A stretch of 55,325 bases of DNA from CAYONZ01 sp964405465 (GTDB taxonomy: Bacteria > Bdellovibrionota > Bdellovibrionia > Bdellovibrionales > JAMPXM01): positions 1-55,325 of the forward strand of contig CAYONZ010000023.1 of assembly GCA_964405465.1 (NCBI GenBank), read 5' to 3'. Positions 1-8,320 of this stretch are shown in pieces (within the stretch, counting starts at the first letter, position 1; the number at the start of each line of letters is the position of its first letter). The position numbers and the translations under genes are program-made. A model generated the notes under the pieces. The model worked only from the letters and a program-made list of their open reading frames with translations, had not been told where the DNA came from and searched no databases.

Positions 1-144
1 TTCCTGAGCAAACCCCGATGAACCTTGCACCAAAATTGCAATTAAAATAAGGAATCGAAGCCAATGCTGTTGTTTTATTCGCGCTACCAATCGTTGCTCC
101 TCACAATATTGCTTTTCGTCCGCAGATGCTTTTCCTTTTGGCAT
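1..144 (-). CDS. Exported protein, N-terminal part only (runs off window)
   Basis: The minus strand reads as an uninterrupted frame from an ATG at 144 to the window edge (48 codons). AAGGA sits just upstream of the ATG as a ribosome binding site. The N-terminus is charged and is followed by a hydrophobic stretch (LRFLILIAILVQG) ending in SSGFAQE, which looks like a long-n-region signal peptide with cleavage after FA. The gene is divergent from the PTPS gene at 393. Nothing of the mature protein is visible, so no function can be given. Confidence 0.6.
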   Translation of the reverse strand, partial: MPKGKASADEKQYCEEQRLVARIKQQHWLRFLILIAILVQGSSGFAQE

Positions 145-392
145 TTTCCTTAAGGCAAAAGCCACCTGTTGATCGACTTTGTTTAGGCCATCTCCTCATT
201 TGCTCGCGACGTCCAACCAAACGAGGATACGCCTTAGTTGAATCGGTATTTTAAAAGTTTGGTTTGAGGTATTGATAAATTCTTAGCAATCTAGATTAAG
301 GTCTGGACTAAATTCCATCATTTAAAGTTTGAGCAAATTGTTTTTTTTGGCCATTATGTCCAAATCAAGAACTTCATGTCCAGGAGACCCTC

Positions 393-893
393 GTGGCAAA
401 ATACGATTCTGAATTCACTCTTCATCTGGCAAAAGAGTATTTTAAATTTAGTGCCGCCCATTTTACAGTTTTTTCGGCTACCCATGCGGAGTCTCTGCAT
501 GGGCACAACTATTATGTTAAATTCACTGCCCGAACAAAAGGCTTACTGCAAGATGGCCTTGCCTTTGATTTCAATGAACTTAAACCTGAAATTCGAAAGA
601 TCTGCGAACAGCTCGACGAAAAAGTTCTCATTGCCAAAGAGTGCAAATATTTAAAAATCGAACAACAGCAAAGCAACTGGCTCATTCGGTTTCACAAAAA
701 AACCTACTCATTGCCCCAAGAAGATGTCGTGCTCATGGAGCTGGACAATATCTCATCAGAAGAACTAGCACGCTGGTTCCTTGCAAAACTTGTCAGCAAA
801 TGGAAATCCTACTTTGCAGAGATCTGTATTGAAATTGAAGAAACACGTGGTCAATGCGTAAGCGCACGCTATGGAGAAAAACCAGAGTTATAG
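393..893 (+). CDS. 6-pyruvoyl-tetrahydropterin synthase / QueD family protein, PTPS-III-like
   Basis: The 166-residue product belongs to the zinc-dependent PTPS/QueD fold. Zinc ligands are visible as H23 in FSAAH and H36/H38 in the HGHNY motif, and a late acidic motif (EETRGQ) is present. The QueD catalytic Cys that normally precedes HGH is absent; the sequence there is HAESLHGHNYY, with Glu33 three residues before the first His. That ESLHGHNY arrangement is what I recall for PTPS-III enzymes, which cleave the dihydroneopterin side chain and replace FolB in folate synthesis. The start is the GTG at 393, preceded by CAGGAG at 381-386; an overlapping ATG frame at 376 is a shadow. The family assignment is solid; PTPS-III rather than QueD is an inference from one motif. 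No queuosine or folate genes are adjacent. Confidence 0.85.
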   Translation: MAKYDSEFTLHLAKEYFKFSAAHFTVFSATHAESLHGHNYYVKFTARTKGLLQDGLAFDFNELKPEIRKICEQLDEKVLIAKECKYLKIEQQQSNWLIRFHKKTYSLPQEDVVLMELDNISSEELARWFLAKLVSKWKSYFAEICIEIEETRGQCVSARYGEKPEL

Positions 894-950
894 ATCTCGA
901 TAGATCCGGCGTCCCAGGAAAAAAGTCACCTGGATAGCCTAAATCAAAAT

Positions 951-1111
951 TAGGGCGTGTCCTCAATTGGTCGGACGTCGCGAGCGGAAGCAATAGAAAT
1001 GAGTTGAAGGCACGAAAAGGAGAAATAGTGGTGCTATTTCGACGACGAGTAACGCTCGAATCATTTCTATTGCTTTTGCGTAGTAGTCTAGCCAATTGAG
1101 GACACGCGCTA
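951..1111. repeat. Nested palindromic element with 20-bp terminal inverted repeats (MITE-like)
   Basis: The outer arms 951-970 and 1092-1111 are inverted repeats with one mismatch; the perfect core is GCGTGTCCTCAATTGG (955-970 with 1092-1107). A second perfect 15-bp inverted pair (AAGCAATAGAAATGA, 988-1002 with 1061-1075) lies inside. At the centre GAAATAG/CTATTTC (1022-1028 with 1034-1040) forms a third. The 161-bp segment can fold into one long stem or cruciform. It sits between two convergent genes, and the TAG stop of the 1109-1705 gene lies in its right end. No transposase is encoded. It could be a MITE, a repetitive extragenic element or a bidirectional terminator; I see no second copy in this window. 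Confidence 0.7.
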
Positions 1112-1705
1112 GAATAGAATTAAAAAAAACTGCATCCCAACAGTCCACCGAGTGAATGGAACCGCAACACCTGAGGTAGTCAACTCACCCGATTGATAGC
1201 GACCATCGAGCTGAGCTCGCCAGCGCCCTTGATAATCAAAATTTGCACTTACAAAATAAAAAGGGGTTTGCCCCTCATATTCACTCGAACTCAAAGAACT
1301 CGAGCTCACATATTGCACCTTCAATTTGTTCTGCAGAACTCCTCCACCCAACTCAAAGTGGCGATAAAAAAATCCAGCACGAACTCCAGTAGCAGACAAT
1401 TGCACCTTCTCCATTTGCGAGGAGGAGGTGGCTGTGTTGAGCAGGTCCCCTGTCTCCACCTGCCCTGCGACTGAAAATCCAAAGGCATCGAAAGCCAAGA
1501 TGCTTACACCGGCTATGCCGTCAGCCCCCCAACCAGCAAACGTCGTATCGCCAGAAACTGGCTTGAGCTGTAGAATCTGTCTATTTAAGCCACCACCCAC
1601 GAATAGCTCAGAACCTCGACTATCGCCTTGCGACCGAGCAAAGACTGTAGGTACAAAAAATATACCGACAAGTATCCAAATTACTCGAACCAAGAAACTC
1701 TTCAT
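1109..1705 (-). CDS. Exported protein, probable outer-membrane beta-barrel
   Basis: The 198-residue product starts MKSFLVR with a signal peptide (hydrophobic core WILVGIFFVPTV, cleavage near FARS). The mature part is rich in alternating Gly/aromatic strands and ends in FFLILF; a terminal Phe is typical of Bam-inserted barrels. The ATG at 1705 overlaps the TGA of the upstream lipoprotein gene (ATGA), so the two are translationally coupled and probably work together. A longer frame upstream exists, but the coupled ATG followed by the signal peptide is the better start. The stop codon falls inside the palindromic element 951-1111. No specific family recognised. Confidence 0.6.
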   Translation of the reverse strand: MKSFLVRVIWILVGIFFVPTVFARSQGDSRGSELFVGGGLNRQILQLKPVSGDTTFAGWGADGIAGVSILAFDAFGFSVAGQVETGDLLNTATSSSQMEKVQLSATGVRAGFFYRHFELGGGVLQNKLKVQYVSSSSLSSSEYEGQTPFYFVSANFDYQGRWRAQLDGRYQSGELTTSGVAVPFTRWTVGMQFFLILF

Positions 1706-2781
1706 TCCATCACCTTCAACCCGGAGACACACTTGGTATAGACGGACGATCCCACAAACGGCACTGACCCCACACGAGTTAGAAGGCGTGTAGCGGGATC
1801 ATATGAAAATCGCTCAATGGTGTTGTGGGTACTAGCACCATTGGCAACAAAAACGTCATGGGTTTCTGGATCTTCGGCCATCGCCGAAGGGCCCATGACA
1901 TTTCCGTAATTAGTATAGCTTGCTGTCACATTTGAAATTGTATTTAAATTGGCATCTATCGTGTATGAATAAATAAAATTACTGGTCGAAGTGGTGCTTC
2001 CATAAGCCACGAGCGTATGACCAGAGGAATGAAGTAAAACGGCCGTTGGCAGAGCCAAAGTTGTTGGAGCGACTTGCGAGGCCAAGCAATCGGCCGTGAC
2101 GTTGTACCCGCCTGAAGCAATCAAACCGAATTTATTATTCGGCGTGGCTCCAGCATGCAAAAAAAGAATTTTTCCATTCGCAAAAGTGGTGAGCCCCGAC
2201 ATCAAGGTGGTGGAGGTTGCGCACGTACTTGCTGGAGCATTTACAAATGGCGAAGCCCCAGCCATCACCCGCGCTTTACCTGAAGAAAACTTTTCGATCG
2301 CAACTGATTTACTGACCAAGAGACTTGAATCTGGCATGACCCAAAGCGCGCGCAAGACCCCAGATAGTGCAGTTGAATTTGTGAGGTAGGTGGCTATCGA
2401 CAAACCGTCTTTTGCCACTGAGTCCACTCGACGACCAGAAGCATTTTCAATCAAAACATAAAGTTTAGTCTTGTCTTGTTCTCCGATTCCAACAGGAGCA
2501 TCACCAGGAGAAAAGGCATTGTAGTCGACAACAAGACGATCGAATTTACCAGTACCCGACTCAAACCGAGCAACTGTATTGGACCTCACTGAAGTGCCAA
2601 GCCCCCCAGCATAGCAAGCACCGCTGGCGACATATAGATATTTTTTTATCGTGTTATCTGCACTGGGTGTATTGGTCGACGGCTCTGTCACTGATGCATA
2701 CTTATCGCCGCTTTCCACACAAGCAAGTTGCAAACACAAAACCAACGAAATTCCAAAAACCAAACGAACTTTTGTTTTCAT
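1702..2781 (-). CDS. Lipoprotein with repeated beta-rich domain (function unknown)
   Basis: The 359-residue product begins with a lipoprotein signal (KVRLVFGISLVLCLQLAC) with Cys in the lipobox LQLAC. The mature part has many Ser/Thr/Gly/Asn-rich beta segments such as GLTTFANGKILFLHAG and HDVFVANGAST, resembling the blades of a beta-propeller (YncE/lactonase type), but I cannot assign a family. The start is the ATG at 2781, preceded by GGAG at suitable spacing; an in-frame GTG four codons upstream lacks this. It overlaps the downstream barrel gene by ATGA, suggesting a surface lipoprotein/OMP pair. Confidence 0.6.
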   Translation of the reverse strand: MKTKVRLVFGISLVLCLQLACVESGDKYASVTEPSTNTPSADNTIKKYLYVASGACYAGGLGTSVRSNTVARFESGTGKFDRLVVDYNAFSPGDAPVGIGEQDKTKLYVLIENASGRRVDSVAKDGLSIATYLTNSTALSGVLRALWVMPDSSLLVSKSVAIEKFSSGKARVMAGASPFVNAPASTCATSTTLMSGLTTFANGKILFLHAGATPNNKFGLIASGGYNVTADCLASQVAPTTLALPTAVLLHSSGHTLVAYGSTTSTSNFIYSYTIDANLNTISNVTASYTNYGNVMGPSAMAEDPETHDVFVANGASTHNTIERFSYDPATRLLTRVGSVPFVGSSVYTKCVSGLKVME

Positions 2782-2915
2782 AAATTTCTCCACATTGCAT
2801 TTTTCGGCACTTCTTTAGGATTCAATAAAGAAAATGTGAACAGACTTTAATATTCTCGACTGAGGGCCAACTAAACTGATAAAATTTACTTATATAAAGT
2901 CATGATAGTCGTGAT

Positions 2916-4085
2916 CTAATTTCCAAGATGACGGCTTATGGCCTCACAAAAAGCCAGACATGACCGATGATATCGGCTTTCAGCTGGAAGTATCGCCAAC
3001 AACTTTCGATGAGCTTTGGGTAGTGAGTGATAGGGCAATGATGGAACTAAGTGATGAAGAGCATGATAGCGCAATCCAGCTGGACAAAGAATCTCAGTTA
3101 ACAATCCTCCAGAAACAATATTGACCGAGTCTTTTAATTGAAATTCAAAAGAAGATGTTTGCCCGCGGCTATGATATCCGTGAGTAAAGAACAAAACCCG
3201 CAAAACATTCCATTGTGCCGAAAACATCCAGACAAAATAATAAACAAGAATTGTTTTTAAGAAAACCGCAGCACCTAACCCTGTGAGAACCCAAGGAGTA
3301 GGCTCCGACAACGTGGCAAAAGGAGCAAACAGAGCCCCTATCGAAGAGCTGTGCCAACAAAACACTCCAAACATGATCCACGCCCAAACCCATAGCGAGG
3401 TCAAGGTCTCATACAAAATCCACTGACTCTGTTTAACAAAGCCTTCTGTCGGTTGGATCTGATACGGAAACCGGAGCGCCACAACGGTATACTTCTCCAT
3501 AATTTTTTTGCGCATTGAAGACGAAAATAAATTGCACATGCTTAAAACAGAAAATCGACTCACAAAAAACACGGGCAATAGGACATTGCCAATGAATAAC
3601 CCCAACCAAACCAAAGCCTTTTTTCTAAAAGTGCTTGAGCCAAAACGCCAAGAGTTTGCATCGATATACTCACCATCAAGCAGAGTTCCATATCCATCTT
3701 GCCAATGATGGTACCGATGAATCGCTCCATAGATAAAAAACGGCGACATAAAGGGAATACCAAACAGCAAATGCCAAACTACAAAAAAACCAGGTAAAGA
3801 CTCACGTGACTGATGAGCCAACTCATGAATGAAATAAACTCCTCGATAAACAAAAATACTAGCGAACAATCCGCTGACCCAAATCATCCAGCCACCCGAA
3901 CCCAACGCGAGTTTAGCTGTTAAGACTATCAAACCCCAGGCGGCAACCCCAGTAACAAGCAAATCAAACCAATAGATGCTCTTTTGCACTTGAAGAAAGG
4001 GTTGAACTTCTTTTCTTATCAAAGACAATTCCTGCTCAAAACTCATTTCAGACTGTGCAACTGACGGTCCCAACGCTTCTTTCAT
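2916..4085 (-). CDS. Fatty-acid-desaturase-like membrane di-iron enzyme
   Basis: The 389-residue integral membrane protein carries the three histidine clusters of the FA_desaturase superfamily: HELAHQS (HxxxH) in the first third, HRYHHW (HxxHH) next, and LRYHALHHLVP (HxxHH) near the C-terminus. Several hydrophobic helices separate them. An additional HGYHSRG lies between clusters two and three. These histidines bind a di-iron centre for oxidative C-H chemistry on lipids or related substrates. The start ATG overlaps the TGA of the upstream Cys-rich gene (ATGA at 4082-4085). It is last in a coupled four-gene set with an antiporter-like protein and a hydrolase. Substrate unknown; desaturase and hydroxylase are both possible. 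Confidence 0.75.
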   Translation of the reverse strand: MKEALGPSVAQSEMSFEQELSLIRKEVQPFLQVQKSIYWFDLLVTGVAAWGLIVLTAKLALGSGGWMIWVSGLFASIFVYRGVYFIHELAHQSRESLPGFFVVWHLLFGIPFMSPFFIYGAIHRYHHWQDGYGTLLDGEYIDANSWRFGSSTFRKKALVWLGLFIGNVLLPVFFVSRFSVLSMCNLFSSSMRKKIMEKYTVVALRFPYQIQPTEGFVKQSQWILYETLTSLWVWAWIMFGVFCWHSSSIGALFAPFATLSEPTPWVLTGLGAAVFLKTILVYYFVWMFSAQWNVLRVLFFTHGYHSRGQTSSFEFQLKDSVNIVSGGLLTEILCPAGLRYHALHHLVPSLPYHSLPKAHRKLLAILPAESRYHRSCLAFCEAISRHLGN

Positions 4086-4429
4086 TGCTTCCTCATAACT
4101 GGATTTTTGCTGCCATTGTGAGATCTATTTTTCTGAGTTGGCTCCACCTTGCCACAATTTCCACAAATGCAAACCCCATGTAGGCACTCCCCGCTTTGCA
4201 TTTTTGCCCGACATGTGCCGGACTCTTTACCAACTCGATATTCAACGACGGCCTCCTGCTCACGCAAAATACAGTTTACCCGAGCCTGGTCGCGCCCAAG
4301 AGCCAGACAACTCTCGACCGTCTCATCATAGGGACCATGACCATCAACAACACAAGGCTGCTTCTCTTCAGCCGAAGAGACTTGTCCTGCAAAACAAAAC
4401 CACATCACGAAAAATACATACCATCTCAT
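4082..4429 (-). CDS. Small Cys-rich exported protein
   Basis: The 115-residue product has a signal peptide (MRWYVFFVMWFCFAGQVSSA) and a mature region rich in Cys: C in KQPCVV, SCLAL, VNCIL, GTCRA, GECLHGVCICGNC. The spacing CxxxxCxCxxC near the C-terminus could form disulfides or bind a metal. The ATG follows the TAA of the antiporter-like gene with no gap, and the TGA overlaps the desaturase start, so it is translated as part of that operon. No family recognised. Confidence 0.55.
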   Translation of the reverse strand: MRWYVFFVMWFCFAGQVSSAEEKQPCVVDGHGPYDETVESCLALGRDQARVNCILREQEAVVEYRVGKESGTCRAKMQSGECLHGVCICGNCGKVEPTQKNRSHNGSKNPVMRKQ

Positions 4430-5734
4430 TTACAAAAACCAAAAAGCCACAAGGGCCACCAAAGTTGGGGGTAGAGCAAATAAAAACAATTTACCAGAAG
4501 AGATGCCCAGTTCACCAAAACTTTCTTTAAAAACAGAAAACGCAATCGGATTCGGCGCATTGGCCATAACAGTTAATCCGCCTCCCACCAGGGCTCCTCC
4601 CACCAGAGCTGATTGCGAAGCTAAACTAAGTCCCTCAACCTGCGACCCCAAATAAGTTAAAGCAGCATTATCGGTCACTGCCGTTAAAGCGGCAGTGCCG
4701 AGATACAAAGACAAATCATTCAAATTGAGCAGTATCGGACGAATCCACCAACTTTGCATGGAACCCAAAACTACGAGACCACCCAAAAAAAATGCAACGA
4801 GAAGACTCTCGCGAATACGAAGCTCTGTTTGAAAAGGCGCCGTGACTTTCACAACACCAAGAAAGAAAAGAAACAAACCCATAAATACGACAGCATGATG
4901 TGACATCAAGACTATCGCCAATAAAAAAATAAAATGCAAAAAGGAGAGCCGACGGGAACGCAAAACTGATCGGTCGCCCTCAACAACACCTTGGATCTTG
5001 CGACTCAAGATAGATCTGAGCTCACGAAAATTCAAGAACGTCGCCAAGAGACTGTTCATACACACAGCGATCACAGCTTTGTAGCCAAAATGGTTGAACA
5101 TAAAAAGTGAATCCCAATTCCATTTCGAAGCCACCATCAAAACCGGAGGTGCTGCAAACGAAGTGAGGGATCCACCGATTGAGACATTCACCAAGAGTGT
5201 TGCAAGCGTGACCATCTTAAAACGAGTGGAATCTGTCGACCTAAAATATCGCTGCTGTAAAATCAAGGCGACCACAATCATAGCCGCTGGCTCCGTCAAA
5301 AAACTGCCCAACAACGGACCTACAGACAAACACACAAAGTAATGCCGAAATGCTAAGGCAAATGGCAAAATTCGCGACAATCCATTTAAAACCATTTCAG
5401 CCAAATCCAAAAGTGGCTGCGTGGATGCCACCGCCATAATCACAAACACAAACAACGCCTCGGTGTAATTGAGAGCTTCAACATGAGCTACGGCCGCCTT
5501 CACCCCTGAATGCATGGCCAAAACTAAAACTAAAACTCCGGCCCAAAAGCCAAAGATCACTTCAACTTCACCAAAGAGATGGCTCAAGTTCGAGGGCACG
5601 GATTGGGGCTCAAATCGATGCGCGAGTTTCTGGATTTGCCTTCCCAAAAAAGAATGCACAACGGCCGCAAACAAAATCACAGCAGCAGTCCATTGAAGAG
5701 TTGTCGCCGATGCCAATTCAGCAAACGACATCAT
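4430..5734 (-). CDS. Putative Na+/H+ antiporter-like membrane protein
   Basis: The 434-residue polytopic protein has about ten or more hydrophobic helices, with polar residues inside membrane segments (FLTEPAAMIVVALIL, GGSLTSFAAPPVLMVA, LTAVTDNAALTYLGS, GGGLTVMANAPNPIAF). The repeated A/NAP and D-N-A motifs, in two halves, resemble the ion-transporter superfamily (NhaD/ArsB-like). The closest family I recall is the putative Na+/H+ antiporter family PF07399; that match is from memory. The start ATG overlaps the preceding hydrolase stop (ATGA at 5731-5734), with GGAG upstream. The ion is not determinable from sequence alone. Confidence 0.7.
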   Translation of the reverse strand: MMSFAELASATTLQWTAAVILFAAVVHSFLGRQIQKLAHRFEPQSVPSNLSHLFGEVEVIFGFWAGVLVLVLAMHSGVKAAVAHVEALNYTEALFVFVIMAVASTQPLLDLAEMVLNGLSRILPFALAFRHYFVCLSVGPLLGSFLTEPAAMIVVALILQQRYFRSTDSTRFKMVTLATLLVNVSIGGSLTSFAAPPVLMVASKWNWDSLFMFNHFGYKAVIAVCMNSLLATFLNFRELRSILSRKIQGVVEGDRSVLRSRRLSFLHFIFLLAIVLMSHHAVVFMGLFLFFLGVVKVTAPFQTELRIRESLLVAFFLGGLVVLGSMQSWWIRPILLNLNDLSLYLGTAALTAVTDNAALTYLGSQVEGLSLASQSALVGGALVGGGLTVMANAPNPIAFSVFKESFGELGISSGKLFLFALPPTLVALVAFWFL

Positions 5735-6426
5735 ACCACTCCTTTGGATTTGGCTTGATAGAGCCTCAACGCTTCATTTAAAATGCGATCATCAAGACGA
5801 TGACCAACACCAGGCACCGAAACAAACTCACCCTGCACACCATGCCCTTGTAGCTCGGCAAAATGTTTCTTGGCCAAATCAAAATCGACCACATCATCCA
5901 GCTCTCCATGCACAGCATCCACGCGACATCTTAAAAGTCCCTGCACATCATTCCCGATGCGGTCTGGTCTGAATTGACAGCCCAAACCGATAACATGATC
6001 GATTTGTGATACTTGATCTGCCACAGCCAAACTTGCATAGCCGCCTTGTGAAAACCCCATTAAAGTGAGGGGACGTTCCCCGAGATGTAATTGGTCAAGC
6101 ACTGTTTTCATAAAATGAACGCTCACCGAAAAATCAATGACGGCTCGCTTTCTATCTAGATCATAGAAATACCAACTGTATCCGGCTTCAAAAGAGCCAT
6201 CGGTCTTTCGTTGAGGCACCGGAAATGGAGCCTCAACAGCTATGATGTATACTTCAGAACCAAAAATTCTTTTCACTTTCTCGAGCATTCGAGAGGCGAC
6301 CTGCTGATAGCCGTGCATTAAAACTAAAACCCTATCCGCACGATCAACCTTTTGCATCCAAACCCGTGCAGGCAGATCGATCTTCACATGAGTAAAAAAA
6401 TCGGCACCTAAATCTGTTTCGATCAT
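5731..6426 (-). CDS. Alpha/beta hydrolase, carboxylesterase type
   Basis: The 231-residue product shows the nucleophile elbow GFSQGG, a downstream acid in HGELDDVV and the catalytic His in GVGHRLDD, matching the phospholipase/carboxylesterase (Abhydrolase_2) group. The oxyanion-side motif LMHGYQQ is near the N-terminus. No signal peptide is seen, so it is probably cytoplasmic. The ATG at 6426 has GAGG at good spacing; the in-frame GTG at 6438 has none. It is first gene of the ATGA-coupled set running to 2916. The natural ester substrate is unknown; the desaturase in the operon makes a lipid role attractive, as inference. Confidence 0.75.
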   Translation of the reverse strand: MIETDLGADFFTHVKIDLPARVWMQKVDRADRVLVLMHGYQQVASRMLEKVKRIFGSEVYIIAVEAPFPVPQRKTDGSFEAGYSWYFYDLDRKRAVIDFSVSVHFMKTVLDQLHLGERPLTLMGFSQGGYASLAVADQVSQIDHVIGLGCQFRPDRIGNDVQGLLRCRVDAVHGELDDVVDFDLAKKHFAELQGHGVQGEFVSVPGVGHRLDDRILNEALRLYQAKSKGVV

Positions 6427-6629
6427 CACAGTCCTCACTTGAAGTATTATGTTACCATCAGCAAACAGCCACTCTTAGTGTATGAGGCAAAACTTCGACT
6501 GTCATTAGTGATTCAATACCACAATTCAATGAGCTTCTTTCAGCATACGCATCAGCACCAGTCTCTGTAACCACGTCGCGCTCTCATCTGTGCGCATCAA
6601 TCAAACGTTATTCGCTGGGACTCACCCGA

Positions 6630-7562
6630 ATGGGATCCAAACTTTCATCACGTATGAAAGCCTTTGACTGCCTCGCATGCCCCCCCCAAAGTAAAGTCAT
6701 GAGCCGATCACAAAAGATCCAAAATCTTGATTCGTTTTTTGTTCACTTTAAGACCCGAGGTCTCGAAATCTTTTCCGAACAATTGATGCGAGCTGCGGAT
6801 TTTATTTTTGCACTACGAGCGATCCCAGCACCTCGAGACTTCAATGCCTCAAGAGTCAAACTCATCGCCCATCGCGGAGAGCACCTCAACCATCCAGACG
6901 TTCGCGAAAATACTTTGGCTGCATTTCAGTTGGCCCAAAAAAAAGAGATCTCTGGAATTGAGTTCGACGTGCGATTTACCAAAGACGCAGTACCCATCGT
7001 CTCTCACGATTCCAACACTCTAAGAGTCTTTCAAAAGGAGATCGAAATTGCAGAAACGCTTTTTTTAGACCTGCGCAAAATCCTTCCGGAGATTCCGACA
7101 CTCGAAGAGGTTGTCCAAAATTTTAAGAGCAAACTTCATCTTATGATTGAACTTAAAGTGTGTCCCAATCCTCAAGAGCAAATGGAATTTGAAAAAGCTT
7201 TGATGCCACTCAAGCCCATCGTCGATTTTCATATTCTTTCGCTCTCAACTGAGCTGCTTGAAAACTTGCATCTACAATCCATACCCAAACAAGCGTATTT
7301 GGCAATTGCGGAATTCAATATTGTGGAGACTATCACCAAAACCAAAAAAAATCTCTGGGGAGGGATGACTGGTCACTATCTGCTTTTGTCTCCCCATACC
7401 CGACAAAAAAATCAAGTAAAGGGTGTGGGCTTTATTGCAAACATTTCGATTTTACACCGCGAATATCAACTCGGCACAGAGTGGTACTTTTCCAACCATG
7501 CAGCCGAGCTTCAAGACTACCTCCGCCACACATATCCAGACACCGAGGGGCAAAAAAAATAG
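6630..7562 (+). CDS. Glycerophosphodiester phosphodiesterase family protein
   Basis: The 310-residue product carries the GDPD signature: IAHRGEH (catalytic His81 and Arg82 in the longest reading), RENTLAAF, the metal-binding pair in GIEFDVR, the second catalytic His in IVSHDS, and IELKV. It would hydrolyse glycerophosphodiesters to glycerol-3-phosphate and an alcohol in a TIM-barrel fold. An extra ~75 N-terminal residues precede the barrel; no clear signal peptide is present. Starts at 6630, 6654 and 6699 are all ATG and none has a good ribosome binding site, so the N-terminus is uncertain. Transcribed divergently from the hydrolase operon. Confidence 0.8.
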   Translation: MGSKLSSRMKAFDCLACPPQSKVMSRSQKIQNLDSFFVHFKTRGLEIFSEQLMRAADFIFALRAIPAPRDFNASRVKLIAHRGEHLNHPDVRENTLAAFQLAQKKEISGIEFDVRFTKDAVPIVSHDSNTLRVFQKEIEIAETLFLDLRKILPEIPTLEEVVQNFKSKLHLMIELKVCPNPQEQMEFEKALMPLKPIVDFHILSLSTELLENLHLQSIPKQAYLAIAEFNIVETITKTKKNLWGGMTGHYLLLSPHTRQKNQVKGVGFIANISILHREYQLGTEWYFSNHAAELQDYLRHTYPDTEGQKK

Positions 7563-7642
7563 CTCGAACTCTCAGGGAATTTTATTATGCCAACCCGATC
7601 ACAAACCAATTGCACCAAAAGATTCACATTTGAACCCTAGAG

Positions 7643-8200
7643 TTAATTTTTTTCAGCAGCTGAAAAATGCCAAACCATACCCACTTCAACGAGCAATGAT
7701 TGCCCTGGGCTAAATTTGTATTTGAAATCAAAGCGAAACCACAACGGATCGAGCATCGGGTATTGAATGCCCCCGCCATAATGCCATCCCCCGGCTGTCT
7801 TGTACTGACTCTGTCCCGCGCCCATAATATAATCCATATGCAATCCCAAATTCACATGTACGGGCAAAAGATTGTTCCAAACATCCATCCGAAGATCACT
7901 CGAAATACCATGGTAACGAACACCTTCTGATATCGCATGCAAAGTTTCAATTTCAATTCGCCCCATAGCCGTATCAAAACTTGGTCGCATCCCCCACGCT
8001 GGCAAGATCTCTGTCACATTGGGAATCCGTTTTGGCAAAAGTGGCCCCGTGTAGAAACCAAACTCAAACCCATGGGGATGTGGGATTTCCTCTTTACCCG
8101 TTGCTTCTTGGCACCATGCTGGAGCCCCGCCTATGGCCAACGCCAACAAGACACTCCAACAAGCACAAAAGCTAAAAAGAATTTTTCGCGATTTCAACAC
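7643..8200 (-). CDS. Exported protein, probable outer-membrane barrel
   Basis: The 185-residue reading begins at a GTG (8200) followed by a signal peptide (KSRKILFSFCACWSVLLALAIGG, cleavage near AWCQE). There is no ATG in the upstream part of the open frame, which extends to a TTG at 8302; the GTG puts the signal peptide at the N-terminus. The mature part has amphipathic strands with Gly/Trp/Tyr (GGWHYGGGIQYP, WFRFDFKYKF, VEVGMVWHF), a pattern like small outer-membrane barrels related to the lipid A deacylase/OmpW type. Exact family not identified. Convergent with the GDPD gene and divergent from the Nudix gene. Confidence 0.55.
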   Translation of the reverse strand: MLKSRKILFSFCACWSVLLALAIGGAPAWCQEATGKEEIPHPHGFEFGFYTGPLLPKRIPNVTEILPAWGMRPSFDTAMGRIEIETLHAISEGVRYHGISSDLRMDVWNNLLPVHVNLGLHMDYIMGAGQSQYKTAGGWHYGGGIQYPMLDPLWFRFDFKYKFSPGQSLLVEVGMVWHFSAAEKN

Positions 8201-8320
8201 GAACTCAGAATAGAAACGAATGCCAAAAAGGTCACGTGAAATGAATAGGCTTCGAAGCTGCCTCGACCAACTTCTCTTGTACAGTTTTACATTTGTAAGC
8301 AACCATGATGTACTAAGCTC

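Noticed and set aside
793..1148. Minus-strand frames across the palindromic element
   Set aside because: They read through the nested inverted repeats and the end of the PTPS gene; no transposase or other protein motif.
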